This document shows, in pieces, positions 8,540 through 17,149 of a DNA stretch of 64,000 bases. How positions within the stretch are numbered: position 1 is the stretch's first letter; every line of letters begins with the position of its first letter. Both the position numbers and the translations under genes were made by a program. The DNA is from Halomonas sp. I5-271120. Its GTDB lineage: Bacteria > Pseudomonadota > Gammaproteobacteria > Pseudomonadales > Halomonadaceae. The DNA is taken from contig NZ_CP130701.1 of the NCBI RefSeq assembly GCF_030553075.1, positions 1,798,001 to 1,862,000 on the forward strand, in the 5' to 3' direction. The notes below the pieces were generated by a model. The model was given only the letters and a program-made list of their open reading frames with translations. It made no database searches and was not told where the DNA came from.

Positions 8540-10162
8540 TTAGAGCGACGCGGCCCAGGCGGCGGCATCGACCTCAATGATCAGCGGGCTTGCGGCGTCG
8601 TCGAGCCGGCCCAGGGCGTCGTGCAGGCTCGCCGGGTCGGTCACGCTGAGGTAGCGGCAGGCATAGGCCTCGGCCAGGGCACGGAAGTCTGGCGCGGCCA
8701 GGTCCACGCCCAGGTGCGGGATGTCGCTTAGCGACATGTAGCGGCGAATCTCGTCATAGCCGTCGTTGTTCCAGATCACCACGGCGACCGGCCGGCCAAG
8801 GTCGCGGGCGGTGCCGAGCTCGCCGAGCACGAACTGCAGGCCGCCATCGCCGACCAGGGCGACCACCGGCAGGTCGGGCCGTGCCGTGGCGGCGCCAAGG
8901 GCGGCGGGCAGGCCGTAGCCGAGGGTGCCGAAGCCGGTCGCGGCGTTGAACCAGCGACGCGGGGCCGGCATCGAGGCCAAGAAGTTGCCGGCATAGACCG
9001 GGCCCGTGGAATCGCCGACCACGATGGCGTCGGGCAGCGCTGCGCGCAGGGTGGCGTAGAGCGGCACATAGGGCGCGAGCTCCTGGTCGTCGGCGAGGGC
9101 CAGCGCGCCGCGCACCTCGGCGGCCCGGTCGGCACCAGTGCTGGCAGAAGCATGCTGCACAGAGGCATCGGCCGGCTGCTGACTCAACTGACTGAAAAGT
9201 CCGCGCATGGCCTGGCCGGCCTCGGCGAGCATGGCCAGGTCCGCCGCCTGGTTGCGGCCCAACTGCTGAGGGTCGATATCGACCCGGATCAGGCGGCCAT
9301 CGAGCCGGAAACCGCCGTCGAATACCAGGTCGTAGTCGGTCTCGCCGATCTCGGTGCCCAGCGCCAGCACCACGTCGGCCTCGGCGGCCAGCCGCCGAGC
9401 GGCAGGCAGGCTCATGGTGGCGCCCAGATCCAGCGGGTGATCCTGACCCAATACGCCCTTGGCGTTGATGGTGGTGAAGGCCGGGGCATCGAGGCGTTCG
9501 ACCAGTGCCTGAGCCGCCTCGGGAGCGGCGACGGTGCCGCCGCCGAGCAGCACCAGCGGGCGTTCGGCGTTGGCGAGCCAGTCGGCGGCCAGCGCCAGGG
9601 CCTCCGGCGCCGGGGCCGGCGGAAAGACGTGCGCCGGTGAGGGCGAGCCCTCAGGCATCGGTGTTGCCATCACATCGAGCGGGATCTCGATATGCACCGG
9701 GCCCGGGCGGGCGCTCGCGAACACCGCGAAGGCGCGAGCCAGCACTTCTGGCAGTGCCGTCGGCTCATGCAGGGTGTGGCTGAACACGCTGACGCCAGAC
9801 AGCGTCTCGCCCTGATGGGGCATCTCGTGAAGCCGCCCCTGGCCGCGGCCCAGGCTGGCGCGTTGGTTGACGCTCGAGATGACGAGCATCGGCACCGAGT
9901 CGGCCAGCGCCTGGCCCATGGCGGTGGCGATGTTGGTCATGCCGGGCCCGCTGATGATGAAGCAGGCCGCCGGCTTGCCGCTGGCGCGGGCGTAGCCGTC
10001 GGCCATGAAACCGGCGCCCTGTTCATGGCGTGGCGTGATGTGGGCAAGCCCGCTGGTGCCCAGGGCGCGATACAGTTCGATGGTATGCACGCCGGGGATG
10101 CCGAAGGCAGTGTCGACGCCGTAGGCCTCGAGCAGGGCGACGAGTTGCTGGGCACAGGTCAT
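8540..10162 (-). CDS. aruI: AruI-like ThDP-dependent 2-oxoacid decarboxylase
   Basis: A 540-residue thiamine-diphosphate enzyme of the acetolactate-synthase superfamily. The N-terminal PYR domain has FGIPGVHTIEL and the catalytic-Glu region RHEQGAGFMADGYARASG. The C-terminal PP domain has the cofactor/Mg motif VGDGGLQFVLGELG ending in NNDGYDEIRRYM. It is closest to 2-ketoarginine decarboxylase AruI, which turns 5-guanidino-2-oxopentanoate into 4-guanidinobutyraldehyde. It overlaps the preceding HD-domain gene by ATGA, so translation is coupled. Pairing with the AruH-like gene supports the assignment, while the flanking Tmp-like genes leave the substrate open. Confidence 0.75.
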   Translation of the reverse strand: MTCAQQLVALLEAYGVDTAFGIPGVHTIELYRALGTSGLAHITPRHEQGAGFMADGYARASGKPAACFIISGPGMTNIATAMGQALADSVPMLVISSVNQRASLGRGQGRLHEMPHQGETLSGVSVFSHTLHEPTALPEVLARAFAVFASARPGPVHIEIPLDVMATPMPEGSPSPAHVFPPAPAPEALALAADWLANAERPLVLLGGGTVAAPEAAQALVERLDAPAFTTINAKGVLGQDHPLDLGATMSLPAARRLAAEADVVLALGTEIGETDYDLVFDGGFRLDGRLIRVDIDPQQLGRNQAADLAMLAEAGQAMRGLFSQLSQQPADASVQHASASTGADRAAEVRGALALADDQELAPYVPLYATLRAALPDAIVVGDSTGPVYAGNFLASMPAPRRWFNAATGFGTLGYGLPAALGAATARPDLPVVALVGDGGLQFVLGELGTARDLGRPVAVVIWNNDGYDEIRRYMSLSDIPHLGVDLAAPDFRALAEAYACRYLSVTDPASLHDALGRLDDAASPLIIEVDAAAWAASL

Positions 10163-10746
10163 GGCGCTGTCGCCTCCTCGCGGATCGCCGGCAGGCCGCC
10201 GAACGGGTCTCGGTTCAGCACGCGCTCGACCATCGGCACGAAGTGGTCAAGCGGCAGGGTGTCGTAGTCGGGGTCGAAGCTGGCCTGATCCCAGTCGTCG
10301 CAGAAGCGCACCGTGCGCGCATAGGCGGGATGGTCCGCAAACTGCTCGCGTGCGTGGCGATCCAGGCCGAAGAAGTGGCGGTAGTGATAACCCTGAAAGA
10401 GCTCGTGGTGGCGAATCATCCAGGTGTTCAACGGGTCGATGAACGGCTCGAGAATCCCGGCCGCGATCTCGGCATGGTTGGCCGGCGACAGGTCGTCGCC
10501 GATGTCATGCAGCAGGGCGCAGACCACCATTTCCTCGTCGGCACCGTCGCGCAGTGCTCGAGTGGCGGTCTGCAGGCTGTGTTCAAAGCGATCCACCGGA
10601 TAGCCGTGAGTGTCGCCTACCAGGCGGTGAAGGTGCTCGAGCACCCGCCGCGGGGCGTCGGCCACGTAGTCGCGAAAGCGATCATCGATCAGCGCCCACT
10701 CGTCGCGGCGGGCTTCACCGAAATGCCGGAAGCTGGCCTTTATCAT
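10159..10746 (-). CDS. tmpB: TmpB-like HD-domain diiron oxygenase
   Basis: A 195-residue HD-domain protein with the ligand pattern of mixed-valence diiron oxygenases (PhnZ, TmpB, MIOX). The ligands are FEHSLQTA, LLHDIGDDL, SPANHAEIA, IRHHELFQGYHY and a late Asp in FCDDWD. TmpB cleaves the C-P bond of 1-hydroxy-2-(trimethylammonio)ethylphosphonate to glycine betaine and phosphate. Length and motifs fit that small family, not the regulatory HD phosphohydrolases. It overlaps the 2-oxoglutarate oxygenase gene upstream and the decarboxylase gene downstream by ATGA. A 2-oxoglutarate oxygenase next to an HD oxygenase is the known layout of oxidative phosphonate cleavage. The exact substrate is an inference. 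Confidence 0.7.
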   Translation of the reverse strand: MIKASFRHFGEARRDEWALIDDRFRDYVADAPRRVLEHLHRLVGDTHGYPVDRFEHSLQTATRALRDGADEEMVVCALLHDIGDDLSPANHAEIAAGILEPFIDPLNTWMIRHHELFQGYHYRHFFGLDRHAREQFADHPAYARTVRFCDDWDQASFDPDYDTLPLDHFVPMVERVLNRDPFGGLPAIREEATAP

Positions 10747-11894
10747 GCGGCCTCCTCGGCGCTGGCCAGCTGCTGGCGCAGCACCAGACGGCGGCTGGCG
10801 GTGCTGTCGCGATCCACGTAGCCCTGGCGCAGGTGGCGCACGCCGCCGGCCAGCTCGAAGGCGCGACGACCGTGCAGCAGGCGGTAGTTGTCCATGATCA
10901 GCATCTGGCCCGGATCGAGCTTGAGGTTCAGGGTCAGCTCGTCGGAGGTGATCAGCTGGTAGAAGGCCTGACGGGCGGCGTAGTAGCGCGCCAGTTCCTC
11001 GGCGGGCAGTGCCTCGACGCGCTCGGTACGATTGCTGTAGCGCACGCGGAAAATGCGCCCCTGGCTGTCGAGTTCGATCAGCGGTCCCTCGCTCTCAAGC
11101 CAGGTGGTCGCGTCGCGGTAGCGGAAGCCCGGCGAAACCCGGGTCAGGCAGTCGAAGGCCGCCGGGTCGCGCTCACGAAGCAGCTGGGCCGCCCGGTAGC
11201 CGTCGGCCAGGGTGCTGTCGCCGCCGTCGGCGGCATTGGTCAGGCAGTGCAGCCAGATATAGCCGGGAATCGGATCGCGATAGGGGTTGTCGGTATGCGG
11301 TTCCAGGCCGCGCTGGGTCATGGTCAGGTCATAGGCATTGGCCACCGATTTGACGTCGGCAATGCCGCCCCAGTTGGTGCGGCGCAGCGGCCCGACACGC
11401 TCCATCAGCGCCTGCATGCCATCCTCTTCGGTGGGCACACCGGAGACCACGACGAAGCCGTTGCGATGCAGCCCCTCGAGCATCTCGAGCAGGGCGGCAT
11501 CGTCGTCGATGGCGGCGGCGAAGTCAGCATGGTGCGGCTTGGCCCGTTGCGCGTCCCACAGCAGGCGTCCCGGGGCGACGAGGTCATCGGCGCTGGCGCG
11601 GTCACTGCCTTGGCGACTGTCACCGAGCAGCGCGTCCAGCGGGAAGTGAACGTGGTGACCATCGCTGAAGCACAGGGCCAGGGCATCGTCGACCAGCTCA
11701 GCGCGCTCCAGGGCCAGGTCGAGCGGCAGCTCGGCGGCCTCGATCAGCCGCTGGCCGGTGAGAGGGTCCAGCGTCTCGGCATCGGGCGCCCGTTCTCGCA
11801 GCCATAGGGCCGCGAATTCGCGGGGCTGTGCGTCGATGTCGAGGAGCAGGCGCTGTCCGTCGGCGGACAGCGTTGCCTTGGCGCTTGTGGTCAT
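10743..11894 (-). CDS. tmpA: TmpA-like Fe(II)/2-oxoglutarate oxygenase
   Basis: A 383-residue TauD/BBOX-superfamily oxygenase. The iron ligands are in LEPHTDNPYRDP (HxD) and, distally, DNYRLLHGRRAF. The N-terminal BBOX-type domain reads ALWLRERAPDAETLDP and lacks the Cys cluster that binds zinc in animal gamma-butyrobetaine hydroxylase. TmpA hydroxylates 2-(trimethylammonio)ethylphosphonate at C1 and was long misannotated as butyrobetaine hydroxylase. The translationally coupled HD partner favours that role over carnitine synthesis. It is the first gene of the operon, reading away from the divergent regulator at 12098. Confidence 0.7.
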   Translation of the reverse strand: MTTSAKATLSADGQRLLLDIDAQPREFAALWLRERAPDAETLDPLTGQRLIEAAELPLDLALERAELVDDALALCFSDGHHVHFPLDALLGDSRQGSDRASADDLVAPGRLLWDAQRAKPHHADFAAAIDDDAALLEMLEGLHRNGFVVVSGVPTEEDGMQALMERVGPLRRTNWGGIADVKSVANAYDLTMTQRGLEPHTDNPYRDPIPGYIWLHCLTNAADGGDSTLADGYRAAQLLRERDPAAFDCLTRVSPGFRYRDATTWLESEGPLIELDSQGRIFRVRYSNRTERVEALPAEELARYYAARQAFYQLITSDELTLNLKLDPGQMLIMDNYRLLHGRRAFELAGGVRHLRQGYVDRDSTASRRLVLRQQLASAEEAA

Positions 11895-12097
11895 GGCGAT
11901 GAATCTCCGGGTAATGCTGAGAGCCTGTTCCTGAGGCTCCTGGGGCGATGTGCTGTACAGGTGTGCTGTGGCAGATGCGCTGAGGCGTCATTAGCTCCGT
12001 GGCCAGCGGCACCGATGACGCGACTCGCTTTACCCTAGCGGCAGACCGGCCATAGAATTGAACTAAATTAGCCATAAGGTTGATATTTTTGGTCAAT
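11895..12097. promoter_or_regulatory. Divergent promoter region of tmp-aru operon and AraC regulator
   Basis: A 203-bp gap between divergent starts. Its AT-rich end holds two GCCATA elements (12049-12054 and 12071-12076) 22 bp apart on the same face of the helix. It also holds TTGA and TCAA arms around 12080-12096 next to the regulator start. These could be AraC-family half-sites; this is a pattern judgement only. Confidence 0.35.
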
Positions 12098-13102
12098 ATG
12101 AATGACTACTCAGAGGCTTGGCCGTATCCGCGTCCGGATTCGCCGCCGCTGCTCTCGCCCGAGCAGGCCGAGCAAACCCTGGACGTCTGGCTGGTCCCCA
12201 AGTTCTCGATGTTGACGCTGTTCTGCATGCTGGAGCCGCTGCGCGTCGCCAACCGTTTTGGTCGAGATCTCTTTGCCTGGCGACTGCGCTCGATGGATGG
12301 CCAAGGCGTGGTGGCGAGCAACGGCGTCTGCATCGAGGTAAACGGCGATCTGGCCTCGGTGCCTGACGATGCCCACCTGATGGTGGTGTCGTCCTACGAG
12401 GCAGAGGCGGTGGTCACGGCCCGGGAGCGAGCCGTGTTGCGCCGCTTGGCGGCCCATGGTGGGTGGTTGGGCGGCTTGGATACCGCGCCCTTCATCCTGG
12501 CGCGGGCGGGGGTGCTGGAGGGCTGCCGGGTGGCGCTGCACTGGGAAAGCGTGCCGGCCTTTCGCCGCGAGTTTCCGCAGCTACGTGTCAGCCGTGAGCG
12601 TTTCGAAGCCGATGCCACGCGACAGACGGGGGCCGGGGGCACTGCCGGCATCGATATGATGCTGGACCGTATCGCTCGCGATTATGGCCCGGCGCTAGCC
12701 GACGCCGTGGGGCGCCAGCTGGTGCACCATCGCCATGAGGCGTCGTCCGACGATGAGCAGCAGGTGCGCTATGCGGGGCTGCCGCGCAGTGTGGTCAAGA
12801 GCCTGGCGGTGATGGAGGCCAACTTGGCCCAGGCGCTGCCGATTCCGGAGATCTGCCGGATGGTGGGGCAGTCGCAGCGCCAGCTTGCGCGGCTGTTCCT
12901 GGCGCACTTTGGTGAGACGCCCAAGCAGTGCTATCTGGGCATGCGTCTGGACCGGGCGCAGCGTCTGCTCGCCGGCAGCCATTGCCGGGTCACCGAAGCG
13001 GCAATGGCCACTGGCTTCCAGCAGCTGACGCATTTTTCCCGCGCCTATCGCGCCCGTTTCAGCGAGACGCCCAGCCAGACCGCCGCCCGGGGACCGGGCT
13101 AA
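12098..13102 (+). CDS. GlxA/GbdR-like AraC-family regulator
   Basis: A 334-residue transcription regulator. An N-terminal DJ-1/PfpI-like (GATase-1) domain (LVPKFSMLTLFCMLEPLRVANR, then LGGLDTAPFILARAG) is followed by a C-terminal AraC helix-turn-helix pair (ICRMVGQSQRQLARLFLAHFG and AAMATGFQQLTHFSRAYRARF). This architecture is shared by GbdR, CdhR and ArgR-type AraC regulators of glycine betaine, carnitine and arginine catabolism. ATG at 12098 is taken as start. It is divergent from the tmpA-like gene and is the obvious candidate activator of that ten-gene operon. Its effector is unknown. Confidence 0.85.
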   Translation: MNDYSEAWPYPRPDSPPLLSPEQAEQTLDVWLVPKFSMLTLFCMLEPLRVANRFGRDLFAWRLRSMDGQGVVASNGVCIEVNGDLASVPDDAHLMVVSSYEAEAVVTARERAVLRRLAAHGGWLGGLDTAPFILARAGVLEGCRVALHWESVPAFRREFPQLRVSRERFEADATRQTGAGGTAGIDMMLDRIARDYGPALADAVGRQLVHHRHEASSDDEQQVRYAGLPRSVVKSLAVMEANLAQALPIPEICRMVGQSQRQLARLFLAHFGETPKQCYLGMRLDRAQRLLAGSHCRVTEAAMATGFQQLTHFSRAYRARFSETPSQTAARGPG

Positions 13103-13170
13103 GCCTCCTCAGCCCTGTGCCAGCCTCTTTCGCCAGGACGTTTGTCTCAGGGCTCTTCTTTCCGGACGTA

Positions 13171-14403
13171 TCAGGCTTCTGCCGTCAGGCGGCGCCGCCG
13201 TTGGGCGCGCTGCACCATGCGGTAGCGCGAGCGGATCTCGTCGCGCTCCATGTAGCAGCCCTGCAGCCAGCGATGGCCGCTTTGGCCTTCGAAGGCATCC
13301 CGGGCGTGGAGCAGCCGGCGGTTGTCGAAAATCACCAGGTCGCCGGGCCGGTAAGTGAAGCGGATAGCGAAGGCCGGGTCGCGCAACAGCCGCTGGAGCG
13401 TCATCAGCGCCTCATAGGCGGGCTCGATGTCTTCGAAGGCAGCATCCAGTGGGCCACGCAGGAAGTCGGCGATGCGCACCTCGAGCAGCTCACCCCGGGC
13501 GTCGAGGCGGATCATCGGTTCGTGCCAGACGTAGTCGGTGGTCTTGGCGGTGTTGGCGTAGCGCCAGCGCACGCGGGTCAGCGTCGCCCAGGCCTGCGGG
13601 TAGTGGTCGCGCAGCGCCTCGGCGATGGCGAAGCCGTCGAGCATCACGGCCTGGCCGCCCTCCACGCTGTTCTCCAGGCAGTGCAGCATCTGCAGGCCCG
13701 GGTGGTACTCGCGGGTTGGCAGGTCGACGTGGGGCGGCAGGGCGATGGAAGTGTAGGCGTTGGAGTCCGGGTCTGGCTTGGCCTTGACGTCGAACAGCGC
13801 GCCGAAGTTGGTGGGGCGCATCGGGCCGATGCGCCCGGCAATGGCGGAAAGCGAGCCAGGCTCGGTGGGCAGGTTGCGCAACCGCACCAGCCCCTTGCCG
13901 AGCACGCTTTCGAGTGCCGGGGCGAGCATCGCCTCTTCCGCTTCGCTGTCCGGTGCGGTCTCGAGCAGGCCTGATGCGTCGAGGGTATCGGGCCCGCCGT
14001 CCGGGCCACCCAGCCAGGTCGTGACCGGCACCAGCGGCGCTTCCGGGTCGGCGGCCTTGTCATGCTGCTGGTCATAGTCGTTGGCGCGCAGCCAGCCCGG
14101 GTGGAAGCGCAGTCGACGGTCCTCCGGGGTGAAATCCACGCACAGGGCGCCGGCGGCATCGATCTCGGCGCCGGCGATTTCCGGCCAGGCGGGCAGGCTG
14201 GAAAGATCCAGGATGCGCTCGCGGGTCGCCGGGTTGATGGTGGTGTCGTCGGCGGCGTTCTCGCGCAGCCAGATGCTGTGGTAGCGGCTAACGCGGCCGT
14301 CCTTCCAGTGCACGGTCAAAAGGCGCGGCGAGAAGGACACGGCGTCGAGGGCAACATCGATGGGCCAGGCGTCGTAATCGGGGGTGATCGGCAGGTCGGT
14401 CAT
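13171..14403 (-). CDS. Gamma-butyrobetaine hydroxylase-like 2-oxoglutarate oxygenase
   Basis: A 410-residue BBOX-family oxygenase. The iron-binding HxD lies in LPPHVDLPTREYHPG, followed by LQMLHCLENSVEGGQ and the distal His in DNRRLLHARDAFEG. An N-terminal DUF971-like domain (WLRENAADDTTINP) is present but has no zinc-binding cysteines. The animal enzyme converts gamma-butyrobetaine to L-carnitine; here that would feed the adjacent cdh genes. AGGAGG precedes ATG 14403. It lies just downstream of the second AraC-type regulator on the same strand. It is a paralogue of the TmpA-like protein, but its HxD surroundings are closer to BBOX. Confidence 0.75.
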   Translation of the reverse strand: MTDLPITPDYDAWPIDVALDAVSFSPRLLTVHWKDGRVSRYHSIWLRENAADDTTINPATRERILDLSSLPAWPEIAGAEIDAAGALCVDFTPEDRRLRFHPGWLRANDYDQQHDKAADPEAPLVPVTTWLGGPDGGPDTLDASGLLETAPDSEAEEAMLAPALESVLGKGLVRLRNLPTEPGSLSAIAGRIGPMRPTNFGALFDVKAKPDPDSNAYTSIALPPHVDLPTREYHPGLQMLHCLENSVEGGQAVMLDGFAIAEALRDHYPQAWATLTRVRWRYANTAKTTDYVWHEPMIRLDARGELLEVRIADFLRGPLDAAFEDIEPAYEALMTLQRLLRDPAFAIRFTYRPGDLVIFDNRRLLHARDAFEGQSGHRWLQGCYMERDEIRSRYRMVQRAQRRRRLTAEA

Positions 14404-14482
14404 GAGACCTCCTCGGCAATGAGTGACGTTGCGTCAGCATGCCAAGACGGGCGGCAAAGAGAGCGTCTGGATTCGACGCCGA

Positions 14483-15547
14483 CTATGCACGATTCGACAG
14501 TTCGTGATTCGAGGGTTCGTGATTCGAGAACGGACTGTTCGAAGAGGCGCCCGATGGCCGGCCTCGCAGCGCGCTGGGCGTCAGCCCGTGATGGCGACGA
14601 AAGGCCCGGGTAAAGCTTGAGGCCGAGCCGAAGCCGCAGGCCAGCGCGATCTCCATGACGCTGTGGCGTGTCTCCCGCAGCAGCCGGTGGGCATGATCCA
14701 GCCGGCGTGTCATATAGATGCGCTGTGGCGAGGTGCCCAGCTGGCGCACGAAGAGCCGCTCCAGCCGCCGCCAGGAAAGCCCAAGCTCGGCGGCGAGCTC
14801 GGCGATGCCGAGCGGCGTATCCAGGTTGGCTTCCATCAGGGCGATGGCGCGGGTCAGCAGCGGGTCTTCGGGCATCAGCGGGTCGCGCCAGACCGGGTCG
14901 CGCCAGACCGGGTCGCGCTGGCGGCTGGCCGGTCGACGCCCCTGGTCGTGAAGCAGTTGGTCGCACACCCGCTCGGCCAGGTCGTCGCCATGGCGGCGGC
15001 GAATCAAATCGAGGCTCATGTCGATGGCCGAGCTGCCACCGGCGCAGGAGAAGCCCTCGGGCGTCACCTCGTAGAGCGATTCCACGGCGTCGACTCGGGG
15101 AAAGCGGGCCCGGAACTCGGGCAGAGACTCCCAGTGCAGGGTCACGGTCTGATCATCGAGCAGGCCCGCGGCGGCCAGCACCACGCAGCCGGTATCCATG
15201 CCGCCCAGCACGCAGCCTTGTGAAGCGCGCTCGCGCAGCCAGGCAATCAGCGTGTCGTCGATGGCATCGTCGGGGGCGAAGCTCGAGCAGACGGCCAGGC
15301 TCGGGGTCAGCGGGGCATCCTCGAGGCTATGGTCGGCGTCGAGCGCCATGCCGTTGGAGGCCGTTACCGGCCGACCATCGTGGCTGACTACCTCCCAGTG
15401 GAAGAGCGGGCGTCCACTGATGCGGTTGGCGATGCGCAGCGGCTCGATGGCGGAAAAGAAGGCCACCATAGCGAAGCGCGGCAGCAGCAGGAAGCCGATG
15501 GATTCGGGGCTTTGCGCGCTAGAGGTGAGTCGCATGGGGCAGGTCAT
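14483..15547 (-). CDS. GlxA/CdhR-like AraC-family regulator
   Basis: A 354-residue regulator with a DJ-1/PfpI-like N-terminal domain (LLPRFAMVAFFSAIEPLRIAN; GGMDTGCVVLAAAGL) and a C-terminal AraC domain ending CGFGSASSFTRAFRRHHGLTP. It resembles CdhR and GbdR, which sense carnitine-pathway intermediates or glycine betaine. Two oddities come from tandem DNA duplications: the interdomain linker repeats WRDPVWRDP, and the C-terminal tail repeats SNHEP/SNHEL. It stands between cdhB and the BBOX-like gene on the same strand, suggesting it controls one or both. The ATG at 15547 is a best guess; 15535 is an alternative. Confidence 0.85.
   Translation of the reverse strand: MTCPMRLTSSAQSPESIGFLLLPRFAMVAFFSAIEPLRIANRISGRPLFHWEVVSHDGRPVTASNGMALDADHSLEDAPLTPSLAVCSSFAPDDAIDDTLIAWLRERASQGCVLGGMDTGCVVLAAAGLLDDQTVTLHWESLPEFRARFPRVDAVESLYEVTPEGFSCAGGSSAIDMSLDLIRRRHGDDLAERVCDQLLHDQGRRPASRQRDPVWRDPVWRDPLMPEDPLLTRAIALMEANLDTPLGIAELAAELGLSWRRLERLFVRQLGTSPQRIYMTRRLDHAHRLLRETRHSVMEIALACGFGSASSFTRAFRRHHGLTPSALRGRPSGASSNSPFSNHEPSNHELSNRA
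14499..14530. repeat. 15-bp tandem duplication at regulator 3' end
   Basis: TTCGTGATTCGAGGG-like units occur just over twice in tandem, encoding the repeated Asn-His-Glu tail of the regulator at 14483-15547. Confidence 0.7.
14880..14918. repeat. 15-bp tandem repeat inside AraC-type regulator
   Basis: The unit GGGTCGCGCCAGACC is present about 2.6 times without mismatch. It adds WRDPV units to the linker between sensory and DNA-binding domains, keeping the frame. Confidence 0.85.
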
Positions 15548-15719
15548 CGTCGCAAGAGAGGCGTCGACGAGTGTAGCGCCCAGTCAATCCGTTGCAACAC
15601 GGCAAGTGAGGAAGAGCCTCCGCGAAGACGGCGGCCAGGACAGGCCACACATTCGAGCCAAACAGGCAGGCCGGCGACGCAGGCGTCGCCGACCCGTATG
15701 GCGCCGGATGCCGGTGGCG

Positions 15720-16178
15720 TCAGCGCTTGCCCGACGGCAGGCCGATGCTGCGGCCGGCGAGTTCCGGCCAGGTGTCGGCCTGGGGCAGGGTGTCGATGGC
15801 CGCGTCCACGGCGCCGGGAAAGGGCGCGGGACGATCATTGACCGAGTCGATACCCATCAGCATCTGCTCGCTCGAGGCCAGCAGGTTGCCTGCCGTGTCC
15901 TGCATCGTGAACAGGACGTGCAGGCGCTTGGCATCGCGCTCGAGCAGCGTCACGTCGATGCACAGCGCCTGGTGCTCGTGAGCGGCGCGGCGATAGCAAA
16001 GATGCGTCTCGAGGGTATAGATGGTGTAGCCATGCCGCTGGCGGCCCTCTGCATCCAGGCCGATGCGCTCCATCAGCGCCTCGACGCCCAGCGAGAAGGC
16101 CCGCGCGTACTCGGCGTCATTCATGTGGCCGTTGTAGTCGACCCACTCCGGGAGCACCTGTGTGTCGAGCAGTGCCAT
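15720..16178 (-). CDS. cdhB: Betainyl-CoA thioesterase (hotdog fold)
   Basis: A 152-residue 4HBT-type thioesterase with the hotdog signature WVDYNGHMNDAEYARAF near the N-terminus. In carnitine degradation CdhB hydrolyses betainyl-CoA to glycine betaine and CoA. The start at 16178 shares one base with the stop of the dehydrogenase gene, so the two are translationally coupled. The order cdhC-cdhA-cdhB matches the Pseudomonas carnitine operon. The family call is clear and the substrate follows from context. Confidence 0.85.
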   Translation of the reverse strand: MALLDTQVLPEWVDYNGHMNDAEYARAFSLGVEALMERIGLDAEGRQRHGYTIYTLETHLCYRRAAHEHQALCIDVTLLERDAKRLHVLFTMQDTAGNLLASSEQMLMGIDSVNDRPAPFPGAVDAAIDTLPQADTWPELAGRSIGLPSGKR

Positions 16179-17149
16179 CAGATGCGTCCTTCCAGGCCTT
16201 CGGCCTCGGGCCAGTACTTCTGCACAAGGTCGAGCAGTTCGACCAGGAAGTCATCGCGGCGGCGGTCGAGTTCGGCGACCGGGCGGCCGGCGGCCTGGTG
16301 CTCGCAGCCTTCGACCACCTTGTCGATGAGCTCATCGGTGAGCTCCGGTGCTTCGAGCTTGGTCCAGGGCAGCTTCAGTGCCGGGCCGAACTGCTCGAGC
16401 ATGTGGCGCATGCCCTGCTCGCCGCCCGCCAGGTGGAAGGTCATGAAAGTGCCCATCAGCGACCAGCGCAGGCCACAGCCATAGACCACGGCAGCATCGA
16501 TCTCTTCGGTGGTGGCCACTCCGTCATTGACCAGGTGCAGGGCCTCGCGCCACAGCGCCTCCATCAGGCGGTCGGCGATATGCCCTTCGATCTCGCGCTT
16601 GACCACCAGCGGACGCATTGCCATCGCCTGGTAGAGCCGCTGCGCGTTGGCCAGATGGTCGGGGCTGGTGGCCTCGCCGCCCACCAGCTCGACCAGCGGC
16701 AGCAGATAGACCGGGTTGAAGGGGTGGGCGACGATCACCCGCCCCGGCGCCCTTGTACAATCCTGTTGCAGGTCCGTGGGCTTGAAGCCCGAGGTGGACG
16801 AGCCGATCACCACGTCCGGCGCTGCCGCGGCGTCGATGGCGGCCAGGATTTCGCGCTTGAGCTCGAGGCGTTCAGGCACGTTCTCCTGGATCAGGTCGGC
16901 TCCTTCCACGGCGGCTTCCAGGCTGTCGACGAAGCTGAGCCGAGCGGGGTCGGCGCCTTCGGCTAGGCCCAGCTTCTCGAGCGAGGCCCAGGCGTTGTCG
17001 ACGAAGGCGCGGGTGCGCTCGGGGGCCTGCGGGTCAGGATCGAAGGCCACCACGTCGAAACCACGGGCCAGGGCCCTCGCGATCCAGCCGTTGCCGATGA
17101 CGCCGGTGCCGATGACGGCCAGTTTCTTCGTCGAGAGTTGCTGGCTCAT
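16178..17149 (-). CDS. cdhA: L-carnitine 3-dehydrogenase
   Basis: A 323-residue NAD-dependent dehydrogenase of the 3-hydroxyacyl-CoA dehydrogenase superfamily. The Rossmann motif [17 protein letters not shown] is followed by an Asp that should select NAD (VVAFDPDPQ). [17 protein letters not shown] is the family's conserved His-Pro-Phe-Asn segment. It oxidises L-carnitine to 3-dehydrocarnitine. It overlaps the upstream cdhC by ATGA and the downstream thioesterase by one base. Length matches known carnitine dehydrogenases without the fused thioesterase domain. Confidence 0.9.
   Translation of the reverse strand: MSQQLSTKKLAVIGTGVIGNGWIARALARGFDVVAFDPDPQAPERTRAFVDNAWASLEKLGLAEGADPARLSFVDSLEAAVEGADLIQENVPERLELKREILAAIDAAAAPDVVIGSSTSGFKPTDLQQDCTRAPGRVIVAHPFNPVYLLPLVELVGGEATSPDHLANAQRLYQAMAMRPLVVKREIEGHIADRLMEALWREALHLVNDGVATTEEIDAAVVYGCGLRWSLMGTFMTFHLAGGEQGMRHMLEQFGPALKLPWTKLEAPELTDELIDKVVEGCEHQAAGRPVAELDRRRDDFLVELLDLVQKYWPEAEGLEGRI

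Noticed and set aside
10554..11807. A 417-codon plus-strand frame opposite the TmpA-like gene
   Set aside because: High-GC antisense shadow without recognisable motifs. The minus strand carries the HxD oxygenase.
15198..16484. A 428-codon plus-strand frame
   Set aside because: It is antisense to the AraC-type regulator and the cdhB/cdhA genes, which have clear family motifs; its own translation shows none.
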